A stretch of 12,835 bases of DNA, taken from assembly GCA_009702305.1 (NCBI GenBank), contig WLIH01000016.1, positions 1 through 12,835 of the forward strand, read 5' to 3'. This DNA is from Actinomycetota bacterium. GTDB taxonomy: Bacteria; Actinomycetota; Actinomycetes; Propionibacteriales; Nocardioidaceae. Of this stretch, positions 1 through 7,210 are shown piece after piece. The notes under the pieces are model-generated. The model worked only from the letters and a program-made list of their open reading frames with translations, did not search any database and was not told where the DNA came from. How positions within the stretch are numbered: position 1 is the first letter of the stretch; every line of letters begins with the position of its first letter. A program made the position numbers and the translations under genes.

Positions 1-201
1 CGACTAACGCAGCGAATACCGGATCCACCGCAACCCCATCTCTGGCCATAACCCAGCCTGAGTCACAACCGATCAGGTGTTACCGATGTCCTGAGACTTA
101 ATCCGTTACCGATGTCCTGAGACTCAGCACGACGTCCCCTTGTGCGCAACGTATGACGTCCCAGAAGGAGAGGGGAGAGTGGAGGCGCCGGGCGGTGCGG
201 C
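1..201. other. Intergenic left edge, no supported gene
   Basis: All three plus-strand frames are broken by stops in the first 100 bases, and nothing here resembles a recognisable protein. The stretch is visibly less GC-biased than the genes to its right. It contains the 20-bp direct repeat pair described separately, and an 8-base direct repeat (GACGTCCC) at 131-138 and 155-162. No convincing GC-rich hairpin plus T-run was found downstream of the M50 protease gene. It could be the flank or remnant of an insertion sequence; the window edge prevents a decision. Confidence 0.5.
79..124. repeat. Two 20-bp direct repeats, possible IS-end sequence
   Basis: The sequence GTTACCGATGTCCTGAGACT occurs at 79-98 and again, identically, at 105-124, giving a 26-bp period. 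From memory, the reverse complement (AGTCTCAGGACATCGGTAAC) resembles the ends or flanks of actinobacterial IS481-type elements; that assignment is recollection, not something the window proves. No transposase reading frame is visible in the 78 bases to the left. The identity of the two copies is directly seen; their mobile-element origin is inferred. Confidence 0.45.
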
Positions 202-1560
202 TCAGGCGTCGAAGGAGACCGGGACGACGAGGTCGCCGATGATCAGCACGACGCCCATGACCAGCATCGCCGAGGCGACGACGTAGGCGACCGGGAGCAG
301 CTTGGCGGCGTCGACGTAGCCGGGGTCGGGGCGCCCGCGCAGCCGGGCCAGGCCGCGCCGGACGGCCTCCCACAGGGCGCTGGCGATGTGGCCGCCGTCG
401 AGGGGCAGCAGCGGGATGAAGTTGAAGACGCCGATGAAGAAGTTGAAGCCCGCGATCAGGGTCAGCAGGAACATCGTCTTCTCGAGCAGCGGGAACTCCT
501 CGGCGGAGACCGTCTCCCCCGCGATCCGCCCGCCACCGACGATGGAGACCGGACTGTCCTGCGCACGGTCCTCGAGACCGACGATCGCCTTGGCGACGCC
601 CCAGACCTTCACGGGCAGGTGACCGAGCGCGCTGACGGTGTCGACCGTCATCGTGCCCATCTGGTCGAGGGTGTAGAGCGGACCACCCTTGGTGGTCTCG
701 ATGTGAGCGGTCGGGGTGACGCCGAGGAAGCCCACCTGGCGCAGCGTCAGGTCCGTGTCGGACGACGGCCGGGCTTCGACGGTCGTGCTCGTGGTGCCGA
801 CCAGGGGCTCGCCGTCGCGCTCGTAGCCGATGACGGCGGTGCCGTCGTCGTTGTCGCGGATCAGCTCGCGCAGCTGGTCCCAGTCGGTCACGGGCGTGCC
901 GTTGAACGTCGTGATCAGGTCGCCCGGCTCCAGGCCGGCCTCGACGGCCGGGGTGGCCGGGTCGTCGGAGGTGCAGGCGCGCCCCTCCTCGGCGTACGGG
1001 ATGACGCACTCGGAGACCGTGTCGAGCACGGGTGGGCCGGCGTCGGCCTCGACGCTCTTGGTGCCGTAGGCGCCGAAGACCAACCAGAACAGGAAGAACG
1101 CGATCAGGATGTTGACGGTCGGTCCGCCCGCCATCACGACGACCTTCTGCCACCACGGCAGCTTGTAGAAGAGGCGGTCGTTGTCGGCGGGCGTGATCAG
1201 CTCCCACTCTGCGGCCCGGGCGTCGGAGATGAGCTGGGTGAACATCCCGGTGTTGGACTTGCGCACCCGAGTGACCTGCTCGCCCTGCTCGTCGTAGGTG
1301 ACCTCGCCGAGCTGGTCGGCGCCCGGCGGCAGCATCCCGACGATCTTGACGTAGCCACCGAGCGGGATCGCCTTGATGCCGTACTCCGTCTCGCCGACCT
1401 GCTTGCTCCAGACGGTCGGCCCGAAGCCGATGAAGTACTGCGTGACCTTCCCGCCGAACTTCTTCGCCGGGATCATGTGGCCGAGCTCGTGCAGGCCGAT
1501 GGAGACCAGGATGGCGCCGACGAACAGCACCACTCCGAGCAGGTAGAGCAGGGCGGTCAT
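202..1560 (-). CDS. RIP-type site-2 protease, M50 family (Rip1/RseP-like)
   Basis: Membrane-embedded zinc metalloprotease that, by family knowledge, cleaves transmembrane anti-sigma factors or similar substrates within the membrane. The 452-residue product starts with a hydrophobic segment (about 3-23) running into HELGH at 24-28, the zinc motif, followed by GFGP (45-48). A second hydrophobic segment lies at about 139-163. A PDZ-like domain (about 180-275) contains [10 protein letters not shown]. Two more membrane segments lie at about 361-386 and 420-445. The third metal ligand is probably D388 in the PLLPLDGGH stretch. It is longer than the roughly 400 residues of mycobacterial Rip1; part of the extra length is a loop with C185 and C196 ahead of the PDZ domain. 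The ATG overlaps the dxr stop as ATGA (1557-1560) and has a GAGGA ribosome site (TCCTC, 1566-1570), 5 bases upstream. Confidence 0.93.
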   Translation of the reverse strand: MTALLYLLGVVLFVGAILVSIGLHELGHMIPAKKFGGKVTQYFIGFGPTVWSKQVGETEYGIKAIPLGGYVKIVGMLPPGADQLGEVTYDEQGEQVTRVRKSNTGMFTQLISDARAAEWELITPADNDRLFYKLPWWQKVVVMAGGPTVNILIAFFLFWLVFGAYGTKSVEADAGPPVLDTVSECVIPYAEEGRACTSDDPATPAVEAGLEPGDLITTFNGTPVTDWDQLRELIRDNDDGTAVIGYERDGEPLVGTTSTTVEARPSSDTDLTLRQVGFLGVTPTAHIETTKGGPLYTLDQMGTMTVDTVSALGHLPVKVWGVAKAIVGLEDRAQDSPVSIVGGGRIAGETVSAEEFPLLEKTMFLLTLIAGFNFFIGVFNFIPLLPLDGGHIASALWEAVRRGLARLRGRPDPGYVDAAKLLPVAYVVASAMLVMGVVLIIGDLVVPVSFDA

Positions 1561-2696
1561 GCGGGTCCTCGGGTCGAGATCGTCGAGATCGTGCGGGCGG
1601 CGGCCTCACGGGCCCAGGCGTCGGCCGCGAGGACGTCGTCGAGGGTGAGGTGCTCCGTCGAGCCTACGTCGTGGGCGTGCACGACCGAGGTGATCACGTC
1701 GACGATCCCGGTGAAGGACAGGCGCCCGGTGCGGAACGCCTCCACGCAGACCTCGTTGGCGGCGTTGTAGACCGCCGGAGCCGTGCCACCCACCGAGCCC
1801 GCGTGCCGGGCGAGCGCGACCGCCGGGAAGGCCTCGTCGTCGAGTGGGAAGAACTCCCAGGTCTGAGCCTGGGTCCAGTCGACGGGCGGCGCGGCGTCGC
1901 TCACCCGGTCGGGCCAGCTCAGGCCGAGGGCGATCGGGATCATCATGGTCGGCGGGCTGGCCTGAGCGATCGTCGAGCCGTCGACGAACTCGACCATCGA
2001 GTGCACGACGCTCGTCGGGTGCACCACCACGTCGATGCGGTCGTAGGGGATGTCGAAGAGCAGGTGCGCCTCGATCACCTCCAAGCCCTTGTTGACCAGG
2101 GTGGCGGAGTTGATCGTGATCACCGGCCCCATCGCCCAGGTGGGGTGCGCCATCGCCTGCTCGGGCGTGACGGCGGCGAGCCCGCTGCGATCGCGCCCGC
2201 GGAAGGGACCGCCGCTGGCGGTCAGCACCAGCCGGCGCACCTCGTCGGGTGTCCCGCTGCGCAGGCACTGCGCCAGGGCGGAGTGCTCGGAGTCGACGGG
2301 GACCAGCTGACCGGGCGCGGCTCGCTCCAGGACGAGCGGGCCGGCCATGATCAGCGACTCCTTGTTGGCCAGTGCGAGGGTCGTGCCGGCCTCGAGGGCG
2401 GCCAGGGTCGGCCGCAGTCCCACTGCGCCGGTGATGCCGTTGAGGACGACGTCGCACTGCCGGGAGGCGGCCTCGATGGAGGCCTCCTCCCCCAGCCCGG
2501 AGAACGCCGGCGCGAACTCCTCGACCTGGGCGGCGAAGAGATCGGGGTTGCTGCCGCCGGCGGTGAGCCCGACGACCCGGAAGCGTTGCGGCGCCTGGCG
2601 CACCAGGTCGAGCGCCTGGGTGCCGATCGAGCCGGTCGAGCCGAGGACGACGACGTCGCGGCGTGCGCTCACGGGCTGACTCACGGGCTGACTCAC
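1557..2696 (-). CDS. dxr: 1-deoxy-D-xylulose-5-phosphate reductoisomerase
   Basis: NADPH-dependent cytosolic enzyme converting 1-deoxy-D-xylulose 5-phosphate to 2-C-methyl-D-erythritol 4-phosphate, the committed step of the MEP isoprenoid pathway. With the GTG at 2696 the product is 379 residues, normal for the family. Visible hallmarks are the nucleotide-binding GSTGSIG (19-25), NKES (111-114), PVDSEHSA (133-140, metal ligands D135 and E137), SGGPF (161-165), HPTW (184-187) and [10 protein letters not shown] (202-211, metal ligand E206). The start is ambiguous: three in-frame GTG codons at 2696, 2684 and 2672 sit in a 12-bp tandem repeat. I chose 2696 because it overlaps the gabT stop as GTGA (2693-2696). 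No Shine-Dalgarno sequence is obvious, so coupling to gabT translation is likely. The 3' end carries a 9-bp tandem duplication (1573-1590) and overlaps the protease start by 4 bases. Confidence 0.96.
   Translation of the reverse strand: MSQPVSQPVSARRDVVVLGSTGSIGTQALDLVRQAPQRFRVVGLTAGGSNPDLFAAQVEEFAPAFSGLGEEASIEAASRQCDVVLNGITGAVGLRPTLAALEAGTTLALANKESLIMAGPLVLERAAPGQLVPVDSEHSALAQCLRSGTPDEVRRLVLTASGGPFRGRDRSGLAAVTPEQAMAHPTWAMGPVITINSATLVNKGLEVIEAHLLFDIPYDRIDVVVHPTSVVHSMVEFVDGSTIAQASPPTMMIPIALGLSWPDRVSDAAPPVDWTQAQTWEFFPLDDEAFPAVALARHAGSVGGTAPAVYNAANEVCVEAFRTGRLSFTGIVDVITSVVHAHDVGSTEHLTLDDVLAADAWAREAAARTISTISTRGPA
2670..2696 (-). repeat. 12-bp tandem repeat carrying three GTG start codons
   Basis: Read on the minus strand, GTGAGTCAGCCC is present twice in tandem (2696-2685 and 2684-2673) followed by GTGAGC. 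Every unit begins with a potential dxr start codon, in one frame, encoding a repeated V-S-Q-P. The first GTG also contributes to the GTGA overlap with the upstream aminotransferase stop codon. Copy-number change would alter the dxr N-terminus by four residues per unit without a frameshift. Confidence 0.85.
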
Positions 2697-4039
2697 GTGG
2701 TGGCCGCGAACGCCTCGGCGACCACGTCGAAGGCCTCGCGCAGGAGCTCGTCGGAGATCGACAGCGGCGGCAGGAACCGGACGACGTTGCCCCACGTGCC
2801 GCAGGTGAGGGTGACGACGCCGTGCGCGTGGCAGTACGCCGACACGGCCGCCGTGCGGGCGGCATCCGGCTCGGTCGTGCCGGGGCGGCACAGCTCGATC
2901 GCGAGCATCGCGCCGCGTCCGCGCAGGTCGGCGATCACGGCGTGCTGCTCCTGCAGCGCGCTCAACCGGTCGCGCATGATCGCCTCGATCTCGCGAGCGC
3001 GGCGGTCCAGCTCGTGCTCGCGCATCTCCGCCATGGCCCCCAGCGCAGCGGCACAGGCGATCGGGTTGCCGCCGTAGGTGCCGCCGAGACCGCCGGCGTG
3101 CACGGCGTCCATGAGGTCGGCCCGGCCGGTGACCGCGGCGAGCGGCAGACCGCCGGCGATGCCCTTCGCGGTCGTGACCAGGTCCGGCACGACGCCCTCG
3201 TCGTCGCAGGCGAACCACGCACCGGTGCGGCAGAAGCCGGACTGGATCTCGTCGGCGATGAAGACGACGTCGTTGGCCGAGCACCAGGCGGAGATCGCCG
3301 GCAGGAAGCCGGGAGCCGGCACGATGAATCCGCCCTCACCCTGGATCGGCTCGATGACGACGCAGGCGAGGTTGCCGGCGCCGACCTGCTTGTCGATCAC
3401 GTCGATCGCACGGGCGGCCGCCTCCTCGCCGGTGAGCCCGTCGCGGAACGGGTAGGACATCGGCGCACGGTAGACCTCGCCGGCGAACGGCCCGAAGCCG
3501 TGCTTGTAGGGCATGTTCTTCGCCGTCATCGCCATCGTGAGGTTGGTGCGACCGTGATAGGCGTGGTCGAAGACGACCACGGCGTCCTTGCCGGTCGCGA
3601 CGCGCGCGATCTTGACGGCGTTCTCGACCGCCTCGGCGCCGGAGTTGAAGAGCGCGGACTTCTTCGCGTGGTCTCCGGGGGTCAGCTGCGCGAGCTGCTC
3701 GCACACGTCGACGTAGCCGTCGTACGGCGTGACCATGAAGCACGTGTGGGTGAAGGCGGCCACCTGCTCCTGGACCCGGCTCACGACACCGGGCGCGGCG
3801 TTGCCCACCGAGGCGACGGCGATGCCCGAGCCGAGGTCGATCAGGGAGTTGCCGTCGACGTCGACGATCACGCCCCCGCCGGCCGCCACCACGAACACCG
3901 GCAGGGTGGTGCCGACGCCGTCGGCGACGAACGCCTTCTTGCGATCGAGGCGCTCGAGCGAGCCCGGACCCGGGATCGCCGTGACGAGCTTGCGCTCCTG
4001 CGGCAGGGCAGGTCCACCGGGTCTGGTCGCGTCGGTCAT
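2693..4039 (-). CDS. gabT: 4-aminobutyrate aminotransferase (class III, PLP)
   Basis: PLP enzyme transferring the amino group of GABA to 2-oxoglutarate, giving succinate semialdehyde and glutamate. The 448-residue length fits GabT. Class III landmarks are present in order: [12 protein letters not shown] (132-143), YHGRT (161-165), EPIQGEGG (230-237), the cofactor-binding [12 protein letters not shown] (262-273, D263) and the Schiff-base lysine K292 in [12 protein letters not shown], then GGTYGGNP. It could also accept 5-aminovalerate, as many GabT proteins do. No clear Shine-Dalgarno sequence precedes the ATG. A TAGGCT hexamer (minus strand, 4051-4046) ends 6 bases before it, which would fit a leaderless transcript. 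It overlaps dxr by GTGA and so heads a gabT-dxr-rip unit. The aldehyde dehydrogenase and diamine aminotransferase further right would supply its GABA. Confidence 0.92.
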   Translation of the reverse strand: MTDATRPGGPALPQERKLVTAIPGPGSLERLDRKKAFVADGVGTTLPVFVVAAGGGVIVDVDGNSLIDLGSGIAVASVGNAAPGVVSRVQEQVAAFTHTCFMVTPYDGYVDVCEQLAQLTPGDHAKKSALFNSGAEAVENAVKIARVATGKDAVVVFDHAYHGRTNLTMAMTAKNMPYKHGFGPFAGEVYRAPMSYPFRDGLTGEEAAARAIDVIDKQVGAGNLACVVIEPIQGEGGFIVPAPGFLPAISAWCSANDVVFIADEIQSGFCRTGAWFACDDEGVVPDLVTTAKGIAGGLPLAAVTGRADLMDAVHAGGLGGTYGGNPIACAAALGAMAEMREHELDRRAREIEAIMRDRLSALQEQHAVIADLRGRGAMLAIELCRPGTTEPDAARTAAVSAYCHAHGVVTLTCGTWGNVVRFLPPLSISDELLREAFDVVAEAFAATT

Positions 4040-4070
4040 GGACCCAGCCTAGAAGGCCCGACGACGTCCC

Positions 4071-4084
4071 TTGACGCGCGTCAA
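4071..4084. promoter_or_regulatory. Perfect 14-bp palindrome in divergent gabT/amidohydrolase spacer
   Basis: TTGACGCGCGTCAA is its own reverse complement and lies 31 bases from the gabT start and 21 bases from the amidohydrolase start, in a spacer of only 66 bases. Each half begins with TTGAC, a good -35 match. On the plus strand TTGACG (4071-4076) followed 17 bases later by GACGAT (4094-4099) would start transcription near the ATG at 4106. The site is therefore a candidate operator, a -35 region, or both. The regulator is not in the window. Confidence 0.55.
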
Positions 4085-4105
4085 CGGCTCGCCGACGATG
4101 CCCTC

Positions 4106-5926
4106 ATGACCTACGACGTGATCATCAAGGGCGGCCGCTGGTTCGACGGGACCGGCGCTCCCTCGGCCGTGCGCCACCTCGGGCTGCGCGAGGGTCGCGT
4201 CGCCGCCATCTCGGTCGACCCGCTCGACGAGACGGGCTGCCCCGAGGTGCTCGACGCGACCGGGCAGTGGGTGCTGCCGGGCATGGTCGACATCCACACG
4301 CACTACGACGTGGAGGTCCTCGCCGACCCGCACCTGCCCGAGTCGCTGCGCCACGGCGTGACCACGATCCTGCTCGGCTCGTGCTCGCTGTCGACCGTGC
4401 ACGTGGGCGGCGTCGACGCCGGCGACCTCTTCGGTCGGGTCGAGGCCATCCCGCGCCAGCACGTCATCTCCGCGGTCGACGGCGCCAAGGACTGGTCCAC
4501 CGCCGCCGAGTACGCCGCCGCGCTGGAGGCGCTGCCCCTCGGCCCCAACCTCGCCGCGTTCATCGGCCACTCCGACATGCGCACCGCGACGATGGGCCTG
4601 GACCGGGCGACCCGCAAGGAGGTGCGCCCCACCCGCGCGGAGCAGGCCCGGATGGAGTCGATGCTCGACGAGGCGCTCGACGCGGGCTTCGTCGGCATGT
4701 CGGCCCAGCAGCTGCTCTTCGACAAGCTCGACGGCGACCTGTGCCGCTCGCGCACCCTCCCGTCGACGTACGCCAAGGCCCGCGAGATGCGCGGCCTGCG
4801 CTCGATCCTGCGCCGACGTGAGCGGGTGCTGCAGGCTGGTCCCGACGCGACCCACCCGCACACGATCTTCACCCAGGCGATCGGCTCGATCGGGCTGCGC
4901 GGCAAGGCGCTGAAGACCAGCCTGCTCTCCGCCGCCGACATCAAGGCGATCCCCTTCGTCATCCACCTGATGCCGGCGCTGGCGGGGGCGGTCAACAAGC
5001 TCGGCGCCGACTTCCGCTGGCAGCACCTGCCGGTGCCGTTCGAGGTGTACGCCGACGGGATCGACCTGGTGATCTTCGAGGAGTTCGGCTCGGGGGCCGC
5101 AGCGCTGCACCTGCAGGAGAAGATCGCCCGCGACGAGCTGATGCGCGATCCGGCGTACCGCGCCGGCTTCCGCAAGGACTACGAGTCGAAGTACGGCCCG
5201 CGGGTCTGGCACCGCGACTTCTTCGACGCCGACATCGTCGCGTGCCCCGACGCGTCGGTCATCGGCAAGTCGTTCGGTCAGGTCGGTGTCGAGCGCGGCA
5301 CGCCGGGACACCCCGTGCACCCGGTCGACGCCTTCCTCGACCTGGTGCTGGAGCACGGCACCGCACTGCGCTGGCGCACGACCATCTCCAACCACCGCCC
5401 GAAGGTGCTGCAGCGCCTCGCCCAGAGCCCGGGCGTGCAGATGGGCTTCTCCGACGCGGGCGCCCACCTGCGCAACATGGCGTTCTACAACTTCGGCCTC
5501 CGACTGCTCAAGCACGTGCACGACGCCGAGCGCGCCGGTCGCCCGTTCATGTCGATGGAGCAGGGCGTGCACCGTCTGACCGGGGAGCTGGCCGACTGGT
5601 ACGGCCTCGACGCCGGGCGGTTGCGCGTCGGCGACCGGGCCGACCTGTTCCTGCTCGACCCCGCACACCTGGACGCCTCGCTGGAGGAGTACGCCGAGGC
5701 GCCCGTCGAGCAGTACGACGGCCTGCAGCGGATGGTCAACCGCAACGATGCGACCGTGCCTGCCGTGCTCGTCAGCGGCCGGGTCGTGTGGCGCGACGGG
5801 GCTGCCGCACCGACCCTCGGCGTCGAGCGGACCGGTCAGTTCCTGCGCGCCGGCGTCCCCGGGGCGCCCGTGGCATCCCCAGCGCCCGCGGTGGCGCCGC
5901 TCGCGGAGCCGGTCACAGCTCCTTGA
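4106..5926 (+). CDS. Amidohydrolase family 3, D-aminoacylase-like
   Basis: Predicted zinc-dependent N-acyl-amino-acid deacylase or related amidohydrolase, cytosolic (no signal peptide). The 606-residue product has an N-terminal composite beta region (DVIIKGG, 4-10), the metal motif DIHTHYD (62-68; H64 and H66), and C93 in GSCSLS, where D-aminoacylases carry a metal-binding Cys in GNCGFS. GHSDMR follows at 154-159 (H155), then GFVGMS (194-199), SDAGAH (449-454, catalytic Asp D450) and a C-terminal VGDRADLFLLD (508-518). It is about 100 residues longer than typical D-aminoacylases. The surplus includes a segment around 300-375 and an Ala/Pro-rich tail (583-606). The ATG at 4106 is chosen because the upstream in-frame extension runs antisense through gabT and dxr. 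No Shine-Dalgarno is visible, so initiation may be leaderless. Its 3' end overlaps the convergent oxidoreductase by 14 bases. The substrate is unknown. Confidence 0.85.
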   Translation: MTYDVIIKGGRWFDGTGAPSAVRHLGLREGRVAAISVDPLDETGCPEVLDATGQWVLPGMVDIHTHYDVEVLADPHLPESLRHGVTTILLGSCSLSTVHVGGVDAGDLFGRVEAIPRQHVISAVDGAKDWSTAAEYAAALEALPLGPNLAAFIGHSDMRTATMGLDRATRKEVRPTRAEQARMESMLDEALDAGFVGMSAQQLLFDKLDGDLCRSRTLPSTYAKAREMRGLRSILRRRERVLQAGPDATHPHTIFTQAIGSIGLRGKALKTSLLSAADIKAIPFVIHLMPALAGAVNKLGADFRWQHLPVPFEVYADGIDLVIFEEFGSGAAALHLQEKIARDELMRDPAYRAGFRKDYESKYGPRVWHRDFFDADIVACPDASVIGKSFGQVGVERGTPGHPVHPVDAFLDLVLEHGTALRWRTTISNHRPKVLQRLAQSPGVQMGFSDAGAHLRNMAFYNFGLRLLKHVHDAERAGRPFMSMEQGVHRLTGELADWYGLDAGRLRVGDRADLFLLDPAHLDASLEEYAEAPVEQYDGLQRMVNRNDATVPAVLVSGRVVWRDGAAAPTLGVERTGQFLRAGVPGAPVASPAPAVAPLAEPVTAP

Positions 5927-7109
5927 TCCCCCACGGACTGCCGTAGGCGGTCAGCAGGTCGAGGAACGGCACCGCGTCGAACGCCTCCGGGCCGAGCACG
6001 CCGGCGCCGCTCCAGGTGCCGTCGGCGATCAGTTCGAGGGCGACGACCGGGTTGATCGCGGTCTGCCAGACCACGCACTGGTGGCCGTACTCCTGCATCG
6101 ACCACTCGTTGTCCACCACGTGGTAGAGGTAGGTCGAGCGCGGCTGCCCGTCCTTGCCGGTGCCGGTGACCCATAGGCCGGCGCAGGTCTTGCCCTTCAT
6201 CAACGGACCCAGCGTGGCCGGGTTGGGCAGGCTCGCCGCGACCACGTCGCGCGGGCTGACCTCGACCCCGCCGACGGCGAGCTTGTCCGTCCTGTCGAGG
6301 CCGAGCTTGTGCAGCACCTTGAGCACCTCGATGAACTCGTCGCCGAGGCCGTACTTGAAGGTCGCCCGCTTGCAGTCGACCCAGCGCGGCATCAGGAGCA
6401 CCTCCTCGTGCTCGACGTTGACGCACTCCACCGGACCGATGCCCTCGGGGAAGTCGAAGATCTCCGGCTCGCTGAACGGCTCGGTGGTGAACCACGCACC
6501 GTCCTGCCAGATCACCGGCGGATTGAGGCACTCCTCGATGGTCGTCCAGATCGAGAACGACGGCGCGAAGTCGTAGCCCTCGACGCTCAGGTTGGAGCCG
6601 TCGCGGGTGCCGAGCTCGTCGATCTCGCTGAACAGGTGGTCGGCGGCATACCTCGCGAAGACGTCGGACAGGCCGGGCTCGACACCGATCCCGACCAGGG
6701 CCAACCGTCCGTCGGCCTCCCACTCGTCGGCGACCGCGAACTGCTCGTCACCGAGCTTGACCCCGCACTTCTCGTACGGCGCGTCGGGGTGCGGGCGGCT
6801 CAGGCTCATCGCCATGTCGAGATAGTCGGCGCCGCCGGCGCGGGCGCCCTCGAAGATCGGCATCACGAAGCGTGGATCGACGGCGTTCATCACATGGGTG
6901 ATGGCGTGCTCGCGCACCAGCGCGGCGACGCTGTCGGCGCTGGACGCATCGATGCGGGCCGCCGTGAATCGAGGGTCGACCGCGGCCGCCCGCTCGGCGC
7001 TCGCGATGTCGTAGTCGGCGATCACGACGGCGTCGTAGAAGTCGCGTCGCGCAGCGATCGCGGCGAACGCCGACCCGACGCCGCCGGCGCCGACCAGGAG
7101 GATCTTCAC
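5913..7109 (-). CDS. Saccharopine dehydrogenase-like oxidoreductase
   Basis: NAD(P)-dependent oxidoreductase of the saccharopine dehydrogenase/LYS9-like fold; members make or split secondary amines linking an amine to a keto acid or aldehyde (saccharopine, carboxynorspermidine, homospermidine), and others deaminate lysine. The 398-residue product opens with a Rossmann strand KILLVGAGGVGS (2-13) and an acidic D32 ending the second strand. YLDMA (96-100) and GVEPGLSDV (142-150) match the conserved core order of the family. The start is GTG at 7109, preceded by GAAAGG 9 bases upstream (CCTTTC, 7119-7124); the longer frame to 7412 runs into the dehydrogenase gene. It lies 101 bases downstream of, and probably co-transcribed with, the aminobutyraldehyde dehydrogenase. 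That context fits polyamine or lysine metabolism better than de novo lysine synthesis, but the exact substrate cannot be read from sequence. Confidence 0.8.
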   Translation of the reverse strand: MKILLVGAGGVGSAFAAIAARRDFYDAVVIADYDIASAERAAAVDPRFTAARIDASSADSVAALVREHAITHVMNAVDPRFVMPIFEGARAGGADYLDMAMSLSRPHPDAPYEKCGVKLGDEQFAVADEWEADGRLALVGIGVEPGLSDVFARYAADHLFSEIDELGTRDGSNLSVEGYDFAPSFSIWTTIEECLNPPVIWQDGAWFTTEPFSEPEIFDFPEGIGPVECVNVEHEEVLLMPRWVDCKRATFKYGLGDEFIEVLKVLHKLGLDRTDKLAVGGVEVSPRDVVAASLPNPATLGPLMKGKTCAGLWVTGTGKDGQPRSTYLYHVVDNEWSMQEYGHQCVVWQTAINPVVALELIADGTWSGAGVLGPEAFDAVPFLDLLTAYGSPWGIKEL

Positions 7110-7130
7110 GTCTTGTTGCCTTTCAACTCG

Positions 7131-7210
7131 ATGGGTCTCGACCCGGGTATCGCGGCCCTTGCTCGACCCTCCTTCGCTACGCTGCCCGCTCGTGCCTCGC
7201 GGCCTGCTGC
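7131..7210. repeat. Possible degenerate interspersed repeat
   Basis: The 101-base gap between the aldehyde dehydrogenase stop and the oxidoreductase ribosome site holds CTCGACCC twice (7137-7144 and 7162-7169), the first inside the palindromic GGGTCTCGACCC. The pattern GGTCTCGAC...GCTCGACC followed by C/T-rich TCGC units recalls short repeats scattered between genes in Nocardioides-type genomes. That comparison is from memory. It may act as a partial terminator or mRNA-stability element between the two genes. Confidence 0.35.

Noticed and set aside
125..201. Possible rho-independent terminator after the M50 protease
   Set aside because: Only short direct repeats (GACGTCCC) are present; there is no stable hairpin followed by a T-run in the transcript direction.
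98..1609. 503-codon minus-strand frame overlapping the M50 protease in another frame
   Set aside because: The protein is Arg/Pro/His-rich low-complexity sequence, a frame shadow of the protease gene.
388..1770. Long plus-strand open frame (460 codons) opposite the M50 protease and dxr
   Set aside because: It is antisense to two genes with clear catalytic motifs, is rich in R/D/G/V as expected for a complementary frame in GC-rich DNA, and shows no recognisable domain.
2697..3284. Upstream in-frame extension of dxr
   Set aside because: It overlaps gabT in another frame and is Arg/Gly-rich shadow sequence; Dxr homologues start near the GSTGSIG motif.
2663..4105. 481-codon N-terminal extension in frame with the D-aminoacylase-like gene
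   Set aside because: It is antisense to gabT and the dxr start and has no domain features; the family's N-terminus begins at the ATG at 4106.
4049..5668. 539-codon minus-strand frame opposite the D-aminoacylase-like gene
   Set aside because: Antisense shadow without motifs; the opposite strand has the HxH, Cys and Asp metal-site residues.
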